A DNA stretch of 64,000 nt. Origin: Bacteroidia bacterium. GTDB lineage: Bacteria; Bacteroidota; Bacteroidia; Flavobacteriales; Flavobacteriaceae. A program made the position numbers and the translations under genes. Positions within the stretch are counted from its first letter, which is position 1, and every line of letters starts with the position of its first letter. Below the pieces are notes generated by a model. That model was not told the DNA's origin and did not search any database. It saw only the letters and a list, made by a program, of their open reading frames with translations. Shown here one piece after another: positions 54,987 through 63,555 of this stretch. Location: assembly GCA_030432635.1 (NCBI GenBank), contig JAUIMB010000003.1, positions 124,001-188,000 of the forward strand, read 5' to 3'.

Positions 54987-55892
54987 TTAAAAATACCCTT
55001 GGCGCTTACGGTCTTCCATAGCGGATTCAGAGCGTTTATCGTCACTGCGGTTACCTCGTTCTGTTTGACGCATTCCAGAGACCTCAGCCGCAATTTTCTC
55101 AAGGGTATCTGCATCAGACTCTATGCCTCCTGTAATTGTGATGTCTCCTAATGTCCTAAAACGAACTTTTTTGGTAACAATTTCCTCATGGTCTTCCAGT
55201 ACTAAAAATTCAGAGTTTGGAATCCATGAATCCTGTCTCCATACGACTTCTCGTTCATGAGCAAAATACAAAGATGGAATGGCTATGTTCTCACGTTTGA
55301 TGTAGTTCCATACATCCATTTCTGTCCAATTACTGATCGGGAACGCTCTAAAATGCTCACCTTCAAAGTGCTTACCGTTAAAGATGTTCCAAAGTTCAGG
55401 ACGTTGGTTTTTAGGATCCCATTGTCCAAAATCATCACGATGGGAAAAGAAACGTTCCTTGGCTCTAGCCTTTTCTTCGTCACGACGCCCTCCTCCAATG
55501 GCACAATCTATTTTGTGTGATTCAATAGCATCAAGTAAAGTCGTAATTTGAAGTGCGTTACGAGTGGCATTTTTTCCTTTTTCTTCAGCAACGCGCCCTT
55601 CATCAATAGATTCCTGTACCGAACCTACAATAAGCTGCGCTCCTAAATCCTTAATAATATTATCCCTAAATTGAATGGTTTCAGGGAAATTATGACCTGT
55701 ATCAACGTGCATTAAGGGAAAAGGAATTTTTGAAGGATAAAAGGCTTTCTTGGCCAAATGAGTGACCAAAATAGAATCCTTTCCACCAGAAAATAAGATG
55801 ACAGGGTTATCAAATTGTGCCCACACTTCACGCAGTACAAAAATGGCCTCACTTTCTAACTCATCTAAATAATTCAAGTAATACTTACTCAT
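54987..55892 (-). CDS. cysD: Sulfate adenylyltransferase small subunit
   Basis: Catalytic ATP sulfurylase subunit forming APS from ATP and sulfate. The 301-residue protein has the PP-loop SGGKDS at 35-40, VDTGHNFPETI, GGRRDEEKARAKERFFS and the C-terminal DRKRQGYF. It follows cysC with a 7-bp gap. Its partner cysN is 3 kb downstream in the same direction. Confidence 0.98.
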   Translation of the reverse strand: MSKYYLNYLDELESEAIFVLREVWAQFDNPVILFSGGKDSILVTHLAKKAFYPSKIPFPLMHVDTGHNFPETIQFRDNIIKDLGAQLIVGSVQESIDEGRVAEEKGKNATRNALQITTLLDAIESHKIDCAIGGGRRDEEKARAKERFFSHRDDFGQWDPKNQRPELWNIFNGKHFEGEHFRAFPISNWTEMDVWNYIKRENIAIPSLYFAHEREVVWRQDSWIPNSEFLVLEDHEEIVTKKVRFRTLGDITITGGIESDADTLEKIAAEVSGMRQTERGNRSDDKRSESAMEDRKRQGYF

Positions 55893-55899
55893 TGTCTTC

Positions 55900-56487
55900 T
55901 CACAATTTTGATTCTATATGGATGACGATTTGTTGTACAGCATCGTCAATACTTGTTTCTTCTGTTTTTATTTCAATATCAGGTTGTTCAGGTGCTTCAT
56001 AAGGAGCTGATATTCCTGTCATGTTTTTAATCTCACCTGCCCTAGCTTTTTTATACAAGCCTTTTACATCTCTACGTTCACATTCTTCAAGGCTTGTATT
56101 GATATAAATTTCGACAAAGTTAACATCTTTGACGATAGTTCTTATGTTATCTCTGTCTTTTTTATATGGAGAAACAAATGCTGCTAACACTACCAATCCA
56201 GCATCAATCATCAAATTTGCAACTTCGGCAATACGTCGAATGTTCTCTGTTCGATCTTCGGGAGCGAAACCTAAATCTTTATTAATCCCTTTTCGAATGT
56301 TATCACCATCAAGTGAATACGTTTTTATCCCTTTTTCAAATAGTGCTTTTTCCACCAAATTGGCAATGGTCGATTTACCCGAACCCGAAAGCCCTGTAAA
56401 CCATAGTAAAAACGCATTGTGCTTATTGGATTTCACCCTGTCCTCTTTGGAAACTTGATAGTTATGAGGAATGATATGTGTTGACAT
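55900..56487 (-). CDS. cysC: Adenylylsulfate kinase
   Basis: Phosphorylates APS to PAPS, the sulfate donor for sulfotransferases. The 195-residue form starts at MSTHIIPHNYQ (56487), directly after the DUF2061 stop; an extension to 56529 would overlap that gene. The P-loop is GLSGSGKST at 32-40, and the family motifs DGDNIRKGINKDLGF, FVSPYKKDRDNIR and GISAPYEAPEQPDI are present. Stand-alone kinase rather than fused to cysN. Confidence 0.97.
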   Translation of the reverse strand: MSTHIIPHNYQVSKEDRVKSNKHNAFLLWFTGLSGSGKSTIANLVEKALFEKGIKTYSLDGDNIRKGINKDLGFAPEDRTENIRRIAEVANLMIDAGLVVLAAFVSPYKKDRDNIRTIVKDVNFVEIYINTSLEECERRDVKGLYKKARAGEIKNMTGISAPYEAPEQPDIEIKTEETSIDDAVQQIVIHIESKL

Positions 56488-56488
56488 G

Positions 56489-56944
56489 TTATCTTTTGTT
56501 GCGGAAAAAGAACTGCCTAATCCTACCAAGAGGTAATTTTAGCCATAATCTTTCATGTAAATAATAAAGTGCGAATTTCGTAAATAATTCTGTAAGTGCA
56601 ATATATAACGCGATTTCATCATAAGCCTTTAGGATAGCGCCAGAAATTATAAATGTCATTGCTGTTGCAACCACGCGCCATGATATGGTTTTATAGAGTG
56701 TTTCACGATTGGTAACCTTACCATCTTTAAAAGCATTTTGCCAAATACGTTCGTGGATGTAATACACCAAAAACTTGATAAAAAATTCTGCTGCTCCTAT
56801 TTTAATGGCTTGATCAACACTGCAGTTTCCAGTGAAACAAGTCACTAACATCACTACCAAAATGGTATCTGCAAAAGCAATAAACCTCCAGGATATTCCT
56901 TTTATGATACTACGGAGATGTGACTCCTTTTTGTACGCTGCCAT
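56489..56944 (-). CDS. Duplicated DUF2061 membrane protein
   Basis: A 151-residue membrane protein made of two copies of a DUF2061-type unit. The first (about 10-72) has SWR at 18-20 and YYIHERIW at 61-68; the second (about 82-134) has SWR at 88-90 and YYLHERLW at 127-134. Each has two hydrophobic helices. It is set between cysQ and cysC, with the cysC start only one base after its stop, so it very likely belongs to the sulfate-activation unit. No function is established; transport of sulfate or handling of PAP/PAPS across the membrane is only a guess. Confidence 0.88.
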   Translation of the reverse strand: MAAYKKESHLRSIIKGISWRFIAFADTILVVMLVTCFTGNCSVDQAIKIGAAEFFIKFLVYYIHERIWQNAFKDGKVTNRETLYKTISWRVVATAMTFIISGAILKAYDEIALYIALTELFTKFALYYLHERLWLKLPLGRIRQFFFRNKR

Positions 56945-56947
56945 AAT

Positions 56948-57760
56948 CTATGTTTTTGAAACCAAAAACCAAGGGTTAAGCAGGTTTTCTTTATTGTAAA
57001 GCAAAGGTTTGTTTGTGTCTTTAGAGATAACTTCAATGCCTACAGCATTACAAATCGCTTGACCTGCAGCTGTATCCCATTCCATTGTAGGTGCAAACCT
57101 TGGGTAAACATCGGCTTTACCTTCAGCCACTAGACAAAATTTCAATGAACTTCCTTTAGATACAATTTCTACATCTCTCCCTTTTGATTTTAATGTCTCA
57201 ACAAAATCCAAAGTCTCTTGGCTCATATGCGACCGACTACCTACAACCTGGACCAACTTGGAACCTTTGGGCTTTGGCTCTAGTCGTATGGCTGTTTTAC
57301 AGATGTGTTCAATTTCTGTTTCGTGATCAGGGAGTTCAGATTTAAAGGCTTGCCTTTGTTCAACATCAGCAAAATACAAGGTCTTTGTTGTTGGCATATA
57401 AATAACGCCCAATATTGGCTTTCCTTTGGTAACCATGGCAATATTAACCGTAAATTCTCCATTGCGCTTTATGAATTCCTTGGTTCCATCCACAGGGTCA
57501 ACAACCCAACAAGTGGTCCAATTTTTTCGTACATCAAAATCCGTTTGTTTGTTTTCCTCGCTGATTATAGGATATTCAGTGTTTTTTAAATATGAGTTTA
57601 TGACATCATTTGCTCTCATATCGGCTTCGGTCAAAGGAGACTTGTCATCTTTTAGTTCTACCTCGAAAGCTGTGTCATAAATTTGCATGATTACTTTTCC
57701 TGCTTGCAATGATGCCTCTATTGCCGTTCTAAGATTCTTTGTTACTTCTATACCAATCAT
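56948..57760 (-). CDS. cysQ: 3'(2'),5'-bisphosphate nucleotidase
   Basis: Removes the 3'-phosphate of PAP, the by-product of PAPS-dependent sulfation, and of PAPS itself. The 270-residue inositol-monophosphatase-fold protein has ISEEN at 66-70, DPVDGTKEF at 88-96 as metal site, and WDTAAGQAI near 226 as second metal/substrate block. Its start overlaps fcl's end by 32 bp; no later suitable start exists. The gene's presence between fcl and cysC fits sulfation rather than cysteine synthesis. Confidence 0.95.
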   Translation of the reverse strand: MIGIEVTKNLRTAIEASLQAGKVIMQIYDTAFEVELKDDKSPLTEADMRANDVINSYLKNTEYPIISEENKQTDFDVRKNWTTCWVVDPVDGTKEFIKRNGEFTVNIAMVTKGKPILGVIYMPTTKTLYFADVEQRQAFKSELPDHETEIEHICKTAIRLEPKPKGSKLVQVVGSRSHMSQETLDFVETLKSKGRDVEIVSKGSSLKFCLVAEGKADVYPRFAPTMEWDTAAGQAICNAVGIEVISKDTNKPLLYNKENLLNPWFLVSKT

Positions 57761-58784
57761 ATGTTAATTTTAATCCTTCTTTTAGTTGGGTTTTATATGT
57801 CCATCCTAAACCTTTTAGTTTTGACACGTTTGTTAATTTTTGTTGCGTTCCATCTGGTTTAGTTGCATCAAACACCAAGGTGCCTTTAAAACCTACAATT
57901 TCCTGAATGGTTTCTGCTAAATTCTTAATAGCGATATCGACTCCAGTGCCAATATTTATATGTGTGTTTCGTACCTCTTTTTTGTCAGTAGAATAGGTAT
58001 CTTCAAAATCACAGTTTTTCATCAGAAACGCACAAGCATCTGCCAAATCCTTTGACCATAGGAATTCTCGCTTTGGCTTTCCTGTTCCCCAAATCTCTAC
58101 TGAGTTGTCGTTAACACCAAAAGACGATAAATAGGCTTTGGCATCGACGATTGAGTTCATTTTTAAATCATTCAAAACATCATCGTGTTTCTGTTCTGAA
58201 AGCAATTTTGCCAAATGCATCTTTCGAATAAGTGCTGGAATCACATGAGCGTTTTCTAAATCAAAATTATCGTTTACGCCATAAAGGTTTGTGGGCATTG
58301 CCGAGATAAAATTTGTACCATACTGTAAATTGTAACTTTCGCACATTTTTATTCCGGCAATTTTAGCAATTGCATAAGGTTCATTTGTATACTCAAGTGT
58401 GTCAGTGAGCAAATAAGATTCCTTTATTGGTTGATTTGCGTGTTTTGGGTAAATACATGTACTACCTAAAAACAACAACTTCTTTACTTGATGCTTATAG
58501 CTCTGATGAATCACATTGTTCTGGATCATCATATTCTCATAGATAAAATCTGCCCTATAAGTGTTGTTAGCCCTAATTCCACCCACTTTGGCTGCTGCTA
58601 AAAAAACATACTCTGGTCGTTCGGTCTCAAAAAAATGAATGACTTCGGACTGGTTTGTAAGATCAAGTGCCTCATGTGTTCGTGTTACAATATTTGTATA
58701 TCCCTTTTTTTGAAGGTTCTCATGTATGGCACTCCCTACAAGACCTCGATGTCCAGCTATGTAAATCTTTGAATTCAAGTCCAT
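57729..58784 (-). CDS. fcl: GDP-L-fucose synthase
   Basis: Epimerase/reductase making GDP-L-fucose from GDP-4-keto-6-deoxymannose. The 351-residue protein has the NADP loop [10 protein letters not shown] (11-20) and the catalytic Tyr137/Lys141 in EPYAIAK. It is about 30 residues longer than the E. coli enzyme because of an insertion after about residue 200 ([19 protein letters not shown]), a feature common in Bacteroidota. It lies 6 bp after gmd. Confidence 0.96.
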   Translation of the reverse strand: MDLNSKIYIAGHRGLVGSAIHENLQKKGYTNIVTRTHEALDLTNQSEVIHFFETERPEYVFLAAAKVGGIRANNTYRADFIYENMMIQNNVIHQSYKHQVKKLLFLGSTCIYPKHANQPIKESYLLTDTLEYTNEPYAIAKIAGIKMCESYNLQYGTNFISAMPTNLYGVNDNFDLENAHVIPALIRKMHLAKLLSEQKHDDVLNDLKMNSIVDAKAYLSSFGVNDNSVEIWGTGKPKREFLWSKDLADACAFLMKNCDFEDTYSTDKKEVRNTHINIGTGVDIAIKNLAETIQEIVGFKGTLVFDATKPDGTQQKLTNVSKLKGLGWTYKTQLKEGLKLTYDWYRSNKES

Positions 58785-58790
58785 AGGTGC

Positions 58791-59909
58791 TTACTCAAAA
58801 TAGTTTTGGGTTTGATGACCACCTTCTCGAAGGTATTGTTCTTTTTGTATAAGTTTAAGGTCGTTAGACATCATTTCCTCTACAAGGTCTTCCAGGTCAT
58901 ATTCAGGAACCCAACCAAGTTTATCTTTAGCTTTAGACGCGTCACCTACAAGCATTCCTACTTCCGTTGGTCTGTAATAATTTTTGTCAATTGCAACAAC
59001 CTCTTTTCCTAATTCTAATTGATAGTTTGGATTGCTACAGGATTTCACGAATCCTTTTTCGTCGGCATCCTTTCCTTTAAACTCAAGCGTAACACCAACG
59101 TGCGCAAAACACATTTTTACAAATTCTCGAACAGATGTTGTTTTTCCTGTTGCAATAACCCAATCTTCTGGTTTTTCTGCCTGAAGGATCATCCACATCA
59201 TACGAATATAATCTTTTGCATGTCCCCAATCTCTCTGAGCATTGAGGTTACCTAAGTAAACCTTGTCTTGTTCTCCAGAAACAATTTTAGACGTTGCCCT
59301 TGTAATTTTCCGAGTGACAAAGGTTTCACCTCTAATTGGTGATTCGTGATTAAACAAAATTCCATTACATGCAAAAATACCGTAGGCCTCTCTATAGTTT
59401 ACTGTGATCCAATATGCATACATTTTTGCTACAGCATACGGACTCCTTGGATAGAATGGTGTTGTTTCAGTTTGAGGAACTTCTTGCACATTTCCATAAA
59501 GTTCTGATGTTGACGCCTGATAAATTTTAGTAGTTTTTTCTAAACCCAAAATACGTATGGCTTCAAGCAACCTCAAAGTTCCCAAGCCATCAGCATTTGC
59601 TGTATACTCAGGAGTTTGAAAAGATACGTGCACATGACTCATAGCGCCTAAATTGTAGATTTCGTCAGGTTTTACATTTTGAATAATCCTGATAAGGTTT
59701 GTGCTATCGGTAAGGTCGCCATAATGAAGAAAGAAGTTTCGGTCTTCAACATGAGGGTCTTGGTAAAGGTGGTCAATTCTTTCGGTGTTGAACAAAGACG
59801 ATCGTCTTTTGATACCATGTACAATATAACCCTTATGTAATAAAAATTCGCTTAAATACGCTCCATCCTGACCTGTTACACCTGTAATTAAAGCTACCTT
59901 TTTTTGCAT
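58791..59909 (-). CDS. gmd: GDP-mannose 4,6-dehydratase
   Basis: First committed step from GDP-mannose toward GDP-L-fucose. The 372-residue protein has the NADP loop [15 protein letters not shown] (10-24), [15 protein letters not shown], the catalytic Tyr158/Lys162 in SPYAVAK and the downstream [10 protein letters not shown]. It runs straight into fcl. Genes for GDP-mannose itself (manA/B/C) are not in the window. Confidence 0.98.
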   Translation of the reverse strand: MQKKVALITGVTGQDGAYLSEFLLHKGYIVHGIKRRSSLFNTERIDHLYQDPHVEDRNFFLHYGDLTDSTNLIRIIQNVKPDEIYNLGAMSHVHVSFQTPEYTANADGLGTLRLLEAIRILGLEKTTKIYQASTSELYGNVQEVPQTETTPFYPRSPYAVAKMYAYWITVNYREAYGIFACNGILFNHESPIRGETFVTRKITRATSKIVSGEQDKVYLGNLNAQRDWGHAKDYIRMMWMILQAEKPEDWVIATGKTTSVREFVKMCFAHVGVTLEFKGKDADEKGFVKSCSNPNYQLELGKEVVAIDKNYYRPTEVGMLVGDASKAKDKLGWVPEYDLEDLVEEMMSNDLKLIQKEQYLREGGHQTQNYFE

Positions 59910-59981
59910 CTGTGCTTGGTTGAGAATTCAGGTTATAAATTTAGGGTTTTCGTATGAATCTCTGTCTTTAAAAGCTGATAA

Positions 59982-60842
59982 TTATTGAGTTCTTATATTC
60001 TCTAGTGCTCTCTTTAGACTGGTTCTCCAATGTGGAACCGTTAAACCAAAAGCGTTTTTGATCTTGCTTTTATCCAAAACACTAAATGATGGTCGCTTTG
60101 CTGGTGTTGGATATGAAACTGTGTTTATTGGGTGGGTTTCTATGTCTACAGCACTGAGTTCAAAAATAGAGATTGCAAAATCATACCAACTCGCCACACC
60201 TTCATTACTGTAGTGGTAAATACCATAATCATCTGTATCTAGACGTATGATATGAAGAATAGCATGCGCTAGATCCTTTGCATAAGTTGGTGTTCCAACC
60301 TGGTCTGAGACGACATTTAATTCTTTTTTGTCATAAGCCAAGCGCAACATGGTTTTCATGAAATTGTTGTTATACTCAGAATACAACCAAGATGTACGTA
60401 TGATATAGTGATTAGGATTGGTCTTTGAGAGTTGTCGCTCACCTTCTCGTTTGGTGACTCCATATACGCTTAAGGGGTTTGTTTTGTCGTGCTCTGTATA
60501 AGGTCGTCCCTGAGTGCCATCAAAAACAAAATCGGTAGAGATATGTATCAACTTTATTTCATGGTTTGTACAAACTTCAGCCAAATATTTAGCACCAAGC
60601 ACATTGGTGTTTTCCGCTTGCTTAGCTTGCTCTTCGGCCTTATCAACCGCAGTGTATGCGGCACAGTTGATACACCAATCTATATCTCTAGACTCAAAAA
60701 AAGCTTTGACCTGCTCATGTTTGGTGATGTTAAGAGTGTTACTATCAGCAAAAATAAAATTGAAGTCCTTGTAGTTGCTCTTAATTGATGAAATACACTT
60801 TCCTAATTGCCCTGAAGCTCCAGTAACTAAAATAGTTTTCAT
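59982..60842 (-). CDS. rfbD: dTDP-4-dehydrorhamnose reductase
   Basis: Last step to dTDP-L-rhamnose. The 286-residue protein has GASGQLGKCI (8-17) for NADPH, the catalytic pair Tyr127/Lys131 in VYGVTKREGE, and the RTSWLYSEYNNNFMKTML region. The ATG overlaps the rfbC end by four bases, so the two are translationally coupled. Confidence 0.97.
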   Translation of the reverse strand: MKTILVTGASGQLGKCISSIKSNYKDFNFIFADSNTLNITKHEQVKAFFESRDIDWCINCAAYTAVDKAEEQAKQAENTNVLGAKYLAEVCTNHEIKLIHISTDFVFDGTQGRPYTEHDKTNPLSVYGVTKREGERQLSKTNPNHYIIRTSWLYSEYNNNFMKTMLRLAYDKKELNVVSDQVGTPTYAKDLAHAILHIIRLDTDDYGIYHYSNEGVASWYDFAISIFELSAVDIETHPINTVSYPTPAKRPSFSVLDKSKIKNAFGLTVPHWRTSLKRALENIRTQ

Positions 60843-61384
60843 AATCTTGCCTCTTGTAGTTTTGGAAGTAATATGTCTTTTTCTGAAACATTAAATTCTT
60901 CTTGAGGCAACTTCCAATCTATATTTAGTGTAGGGTCATTATAAATAATACCGCCTTCGGCTTCCTTGTTATAAAAATTATCACATTTATATGCGAAAAG
61001 TGCCGTGTCACTCAATACGATATAGCCATGGGCAAAACCTCTTGGAACGAAAAGTTGTTTTTTGTTTTCTTCGGAAAGTTCTACAGAAATGTATTGCCCA
61101 AAGGTTTCAGAGCCTTTTCTAAGATCAACACAAATATCTAATATTTTGCCTGTAACTGCACGGACTAACTTTGCTTGCGCATCGCTTCCAATTTGATAAT
61201 GAAGACCTCTTAGTACACCTTTTTGAGAAAACGCTTCGTTGTCTTGAACAAAATCAATACGACGTCCAAGCAAATCATTAAACTTTCCCTGATTGAACGT
61301 TTCCATAAAATAGCCGCGTTTATCTTCAAACACCATGGGTTCAATGATAAAACAGCCTTCAATTGATGTGTTTATACGTCTCAT
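60839..61384 (-). CDS. rfbC: dTDP-4-dehydrorhamnose 3,5-epimerase
   Basis: Epimerises dTDP-4-keto-6-deoxyglucose at C3 and C5. The 181-residue cupin has RGLHYQ with catalytic His62, PRGFAHGYIVLSD (114-126), and the active-site Tyr in KCDNFYN (about 138). Length is typical. It lies 59 bp downstream of rfbB in the same direction and overlaps rfbD by four bases. Confidence 0.98.
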   Translation of the reverse strand: MRRINTSIEGCFIIEPMVFEDKRGYFMETFNQGKFNDLLGRRIDFVQDNEAFSQKGVLRGLHYQIGSDAQAKLVRAVTGKILDICVDLRKGSETFGQYISVELSEENKKQLFVPRGFAHGYIVLSDTALFAYKCDNFYNKEAEGGIIYNDPTLNIDWKLPQEEFNVSEKDILLPKLQEARL

Positions 61385-61443
61385 TTCAAAAATTATATGG
61401 ACGAAATGTATGGCACTGCTAAAACAAAACTCTGTAGACTTTG

Positions 61444-62499
61444 TTAAGTATACTGCTTTTTATAGTAGTCTTGATACGTTCCGCTTGTAACACTTTCTAA
61501 CCAAGATTCATTGTTTAAGTACCAATTTATGGTCTTTTCCAGTCCTTGCTCAAAGGTCACAGAAGGTATCCATCCCAACTGATTCTTGATTTTTGATGCG
61601 TCAATTGCATATCTTAAATCATGTCCAGGTCTGTCCTTCACAAAGGTGATAAGTTTCTCGGATGTTCCTACTTGACGACCAAGTTTTTTATCCATTAAAT
61701 GACATAACAACTTTACCAAGTCGATATTCTTCCATTCATTAAAACCACCAATATTATATGTTTCTGCATTCGTGCCTTTATGAAATATAGTATCAATTGC
61801 TATAGCATGATCGATAACATACAACCAATCTCTGGTATAATTGCCGTCTCCATATACAGGTAAGGACTTATTGTTTATAATGTTGTTAATGAATAACGGA
61901 ATAAGTTTTTCTGGAAACTGGTTTGGGCCATAATTATTAGAGCAATTGGAAATCACATAAGGCATGCCGTATGTTTCGCCATAAGCCCTAACAAAGTGAT
62001 CGGAACTTGCTTTTGAGGCAGAATAAGGTGAATTAGGGTCGTATGCAGTGGTTTCGGTAAAAAATCCCGTGTGCCCAAGACTTCCATAGACCTCATCTGT
62101 ACTGATATGGTAAAAGCGTTTTCCTTGGTATTGGTCTTTCCAACAGTTTTTGAAGGCATTCAGAAGATTCATCGTGCCTATGACGTTGGTCTTCACAAAG
62201 GCCAAGGGATCCAATATTGATCGATCTACATGCGATTCGGCAGCAAGATGTATCACACTATCAAACTTATAGGTTTCAAAAAGTTCATTTATCAATGAAC
62301 TATTAGTGATATCAGCTTTTAAAAATGTATAGTTTGATTTACTTTCAATGTCTTTCAGGTTTTCCAAGTTCCCTGCATAGGTTAGCGCATCAAGATTGAA
62401 AATGTTGTAATCAGGATACTTTTCAACAAATAACCTTACAACATGAGACCCAATAAAACCTGCACCTCCTGTAATTAATATTGATTGATTATCCTTCAT
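61444..62499 (-). CDS. rfbB: dTDP-glucose 4,6-dehydratase
   Basis: Makes dTDP-4-keto-6-deoxyglucose from dTDP-glucose. The 351-residue protein has the NAD loop GGAGFIGSHVVR (11-22), the STDEVYG segment with the catalytic Asp-Glu (about 133-139) and Tyr159/Lys163 in SPYSASK. It begins inside the end of the Wzz-like gene (11-bp overlap). rfbA, which makes its substrate, is not in this run. Confidence 0.98.
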   Translation of the reverse strand: MKDNQSILITGGAGFIGSHVVRLFVEKYPDYNIFNLDALTYAGNLENLKDIESKSNYTFLKADITNSSLINELFETYKFDSVIHLAAESHVDRSILDPLAFVKTNVIGTMNLLNAFKNCWKDQYQGKRFYHISTDEVYGSLGHTGFFTETTAYDPNSPYSASKASSDHFVRAYGETYGMPYVISNCSNNYGPNQFPEKLIPLFINNIINNKSLPVYGDGNYTRDWLYVIDHAIAIDTIFHKGTNAETYNIGGFNEWKNIDLVKLLCHLMDKKLGRQVGTSEKLITFVKDRPGHDLRYAIDASKIKNQLGWIPSVTFEQGLEKTINWYLNNESWLESVTSGTYQDYYKKQYT

Positions 62500-63544
62500 A
62501 GTTTTTTACGAACCTTATAAGTTTTGATGTCAAAAACATTAAACTCAATACTAAAAAGCCTAAAATTGGAAAGATGATAGAATATCTATCTATAAATTCT
62601 TTCTTTAATTCACCGACAGCTTGAAAGTCAGAAATAACATCATAATAGACATCTTCTTCAACTTTTTCTTGATCTAGTTTACGCATCTGATCCCTCAACT
62701 GAATTTCCTTGTTCAGTAGTTCATATTCGCGCGTGTTGGATTTATCCTTATCCAATGCTAATCCGTCTCCTAACTTCAATGCTGAAATAGATGATTTTGA
62801 CTCCTCTTCCAGCACATCGATATAGACTTTTTGAAGTGAGTCTATTTCTTCAATAGCTTCAAGAATGTTTTGCTTTTGAATAAAATTTAAAGAATCCTTT
62901 TTCTTCTTTTTATTCATAGAATATTCATTGGAAAATGAGGCATTGATCCCTTCCCTTAAGTCCAGGAAAACATCTTTCTTCTGGGATTCCACAATGATTT
63001 CGAATTCATTGCCTGAAGAGATTTCCTCGTTTTCAATAAAATCTTTAAATGAAATATTAGGAGCAATTGTGCTATCTATTGATTGGAGAAATCTTTCGTA
63101 TCGCAATAATTGGTTGTTCTCAGACTCGAAGGCAAAGCCTACTTCGAAGGATTTAATTTTTTTTATAGTGTCTTTATGAATATTAAAGATTGAAGCTAGT
63201 TTTCTATATTCATCATTGTCTAATAATGCATCATAATATTTGATGTTCTTTATCATGTGGTATTTCGTATCAAAATACGGTCTAACCAACATGCTTGAAG
63301 TATAAATCTTTGGCTTGGTTTTTTCTAGAGTATAACCTGCTACCGCCAAAACAACCAAAACAACCGCAATCAATTTGAAATTATCGATTATAGCTTTTAG
63401 AGCAAAAATTATTACTGAGAAAATGGATTTGAAAATCGACCGTATAAACCTATAGAAACGATCAAAAAGATTTCCAATGGCCTTAAAAAGCTGTCCTAAA
63501 TCCACTTCTTCTGAAGTTTGGTTATTAGGTAATTTATCACTCAT
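62489..63544 (-). CDS. Wzz-like two-helix membrane protein
   Basis: A 351-residue protein with a helix near residues 55-72 and a second near 320-342, and a coiled-coil periplasmic region between them (about 80-315, rich in Glu, Lys and Asp). This topology is that of Wzz/chain-length determinants, and the locus context supports it. Sequence motifs are weak: no strong Pro-rich second helix is apparent. A role in polymer chain length or export is inferred. It overlaps rfbB by 11 bp. Confidence 0.7.
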   Translation of the reverse strand: MSDKLPNNQTSEEVDLGQLFKAIGNLFDRFYRFIRSIFKSIFSVIIFALKAIIDNFKLIAVVLVVLAVAGYTLEKTKPKIYTSSMLVRPYFDTKYHMIKNIKYYDALLDNDEYRKLASIFNIHKDTIKKIKSFEVGFAFESENNQLLRYERFLQSIDSTIAPNISFKDFIENEEISSGNEFEIIVESQKKDVFLDLREGINASFSNEYSMNKKKKKDSLNFIQKQNILEAIEEIDSLQKVYIDVLEEESKSSISALKLGDGLALDKDKSNTREYELLNKEIQLRDQMRKLDQEKVEEDVYYDVISDFQAVGELKKEFIDRYSIIFPILGFLVLSLMFLTSKLIRFVKNYEG

Positions 63545-63555
63545 AATGTACTATG

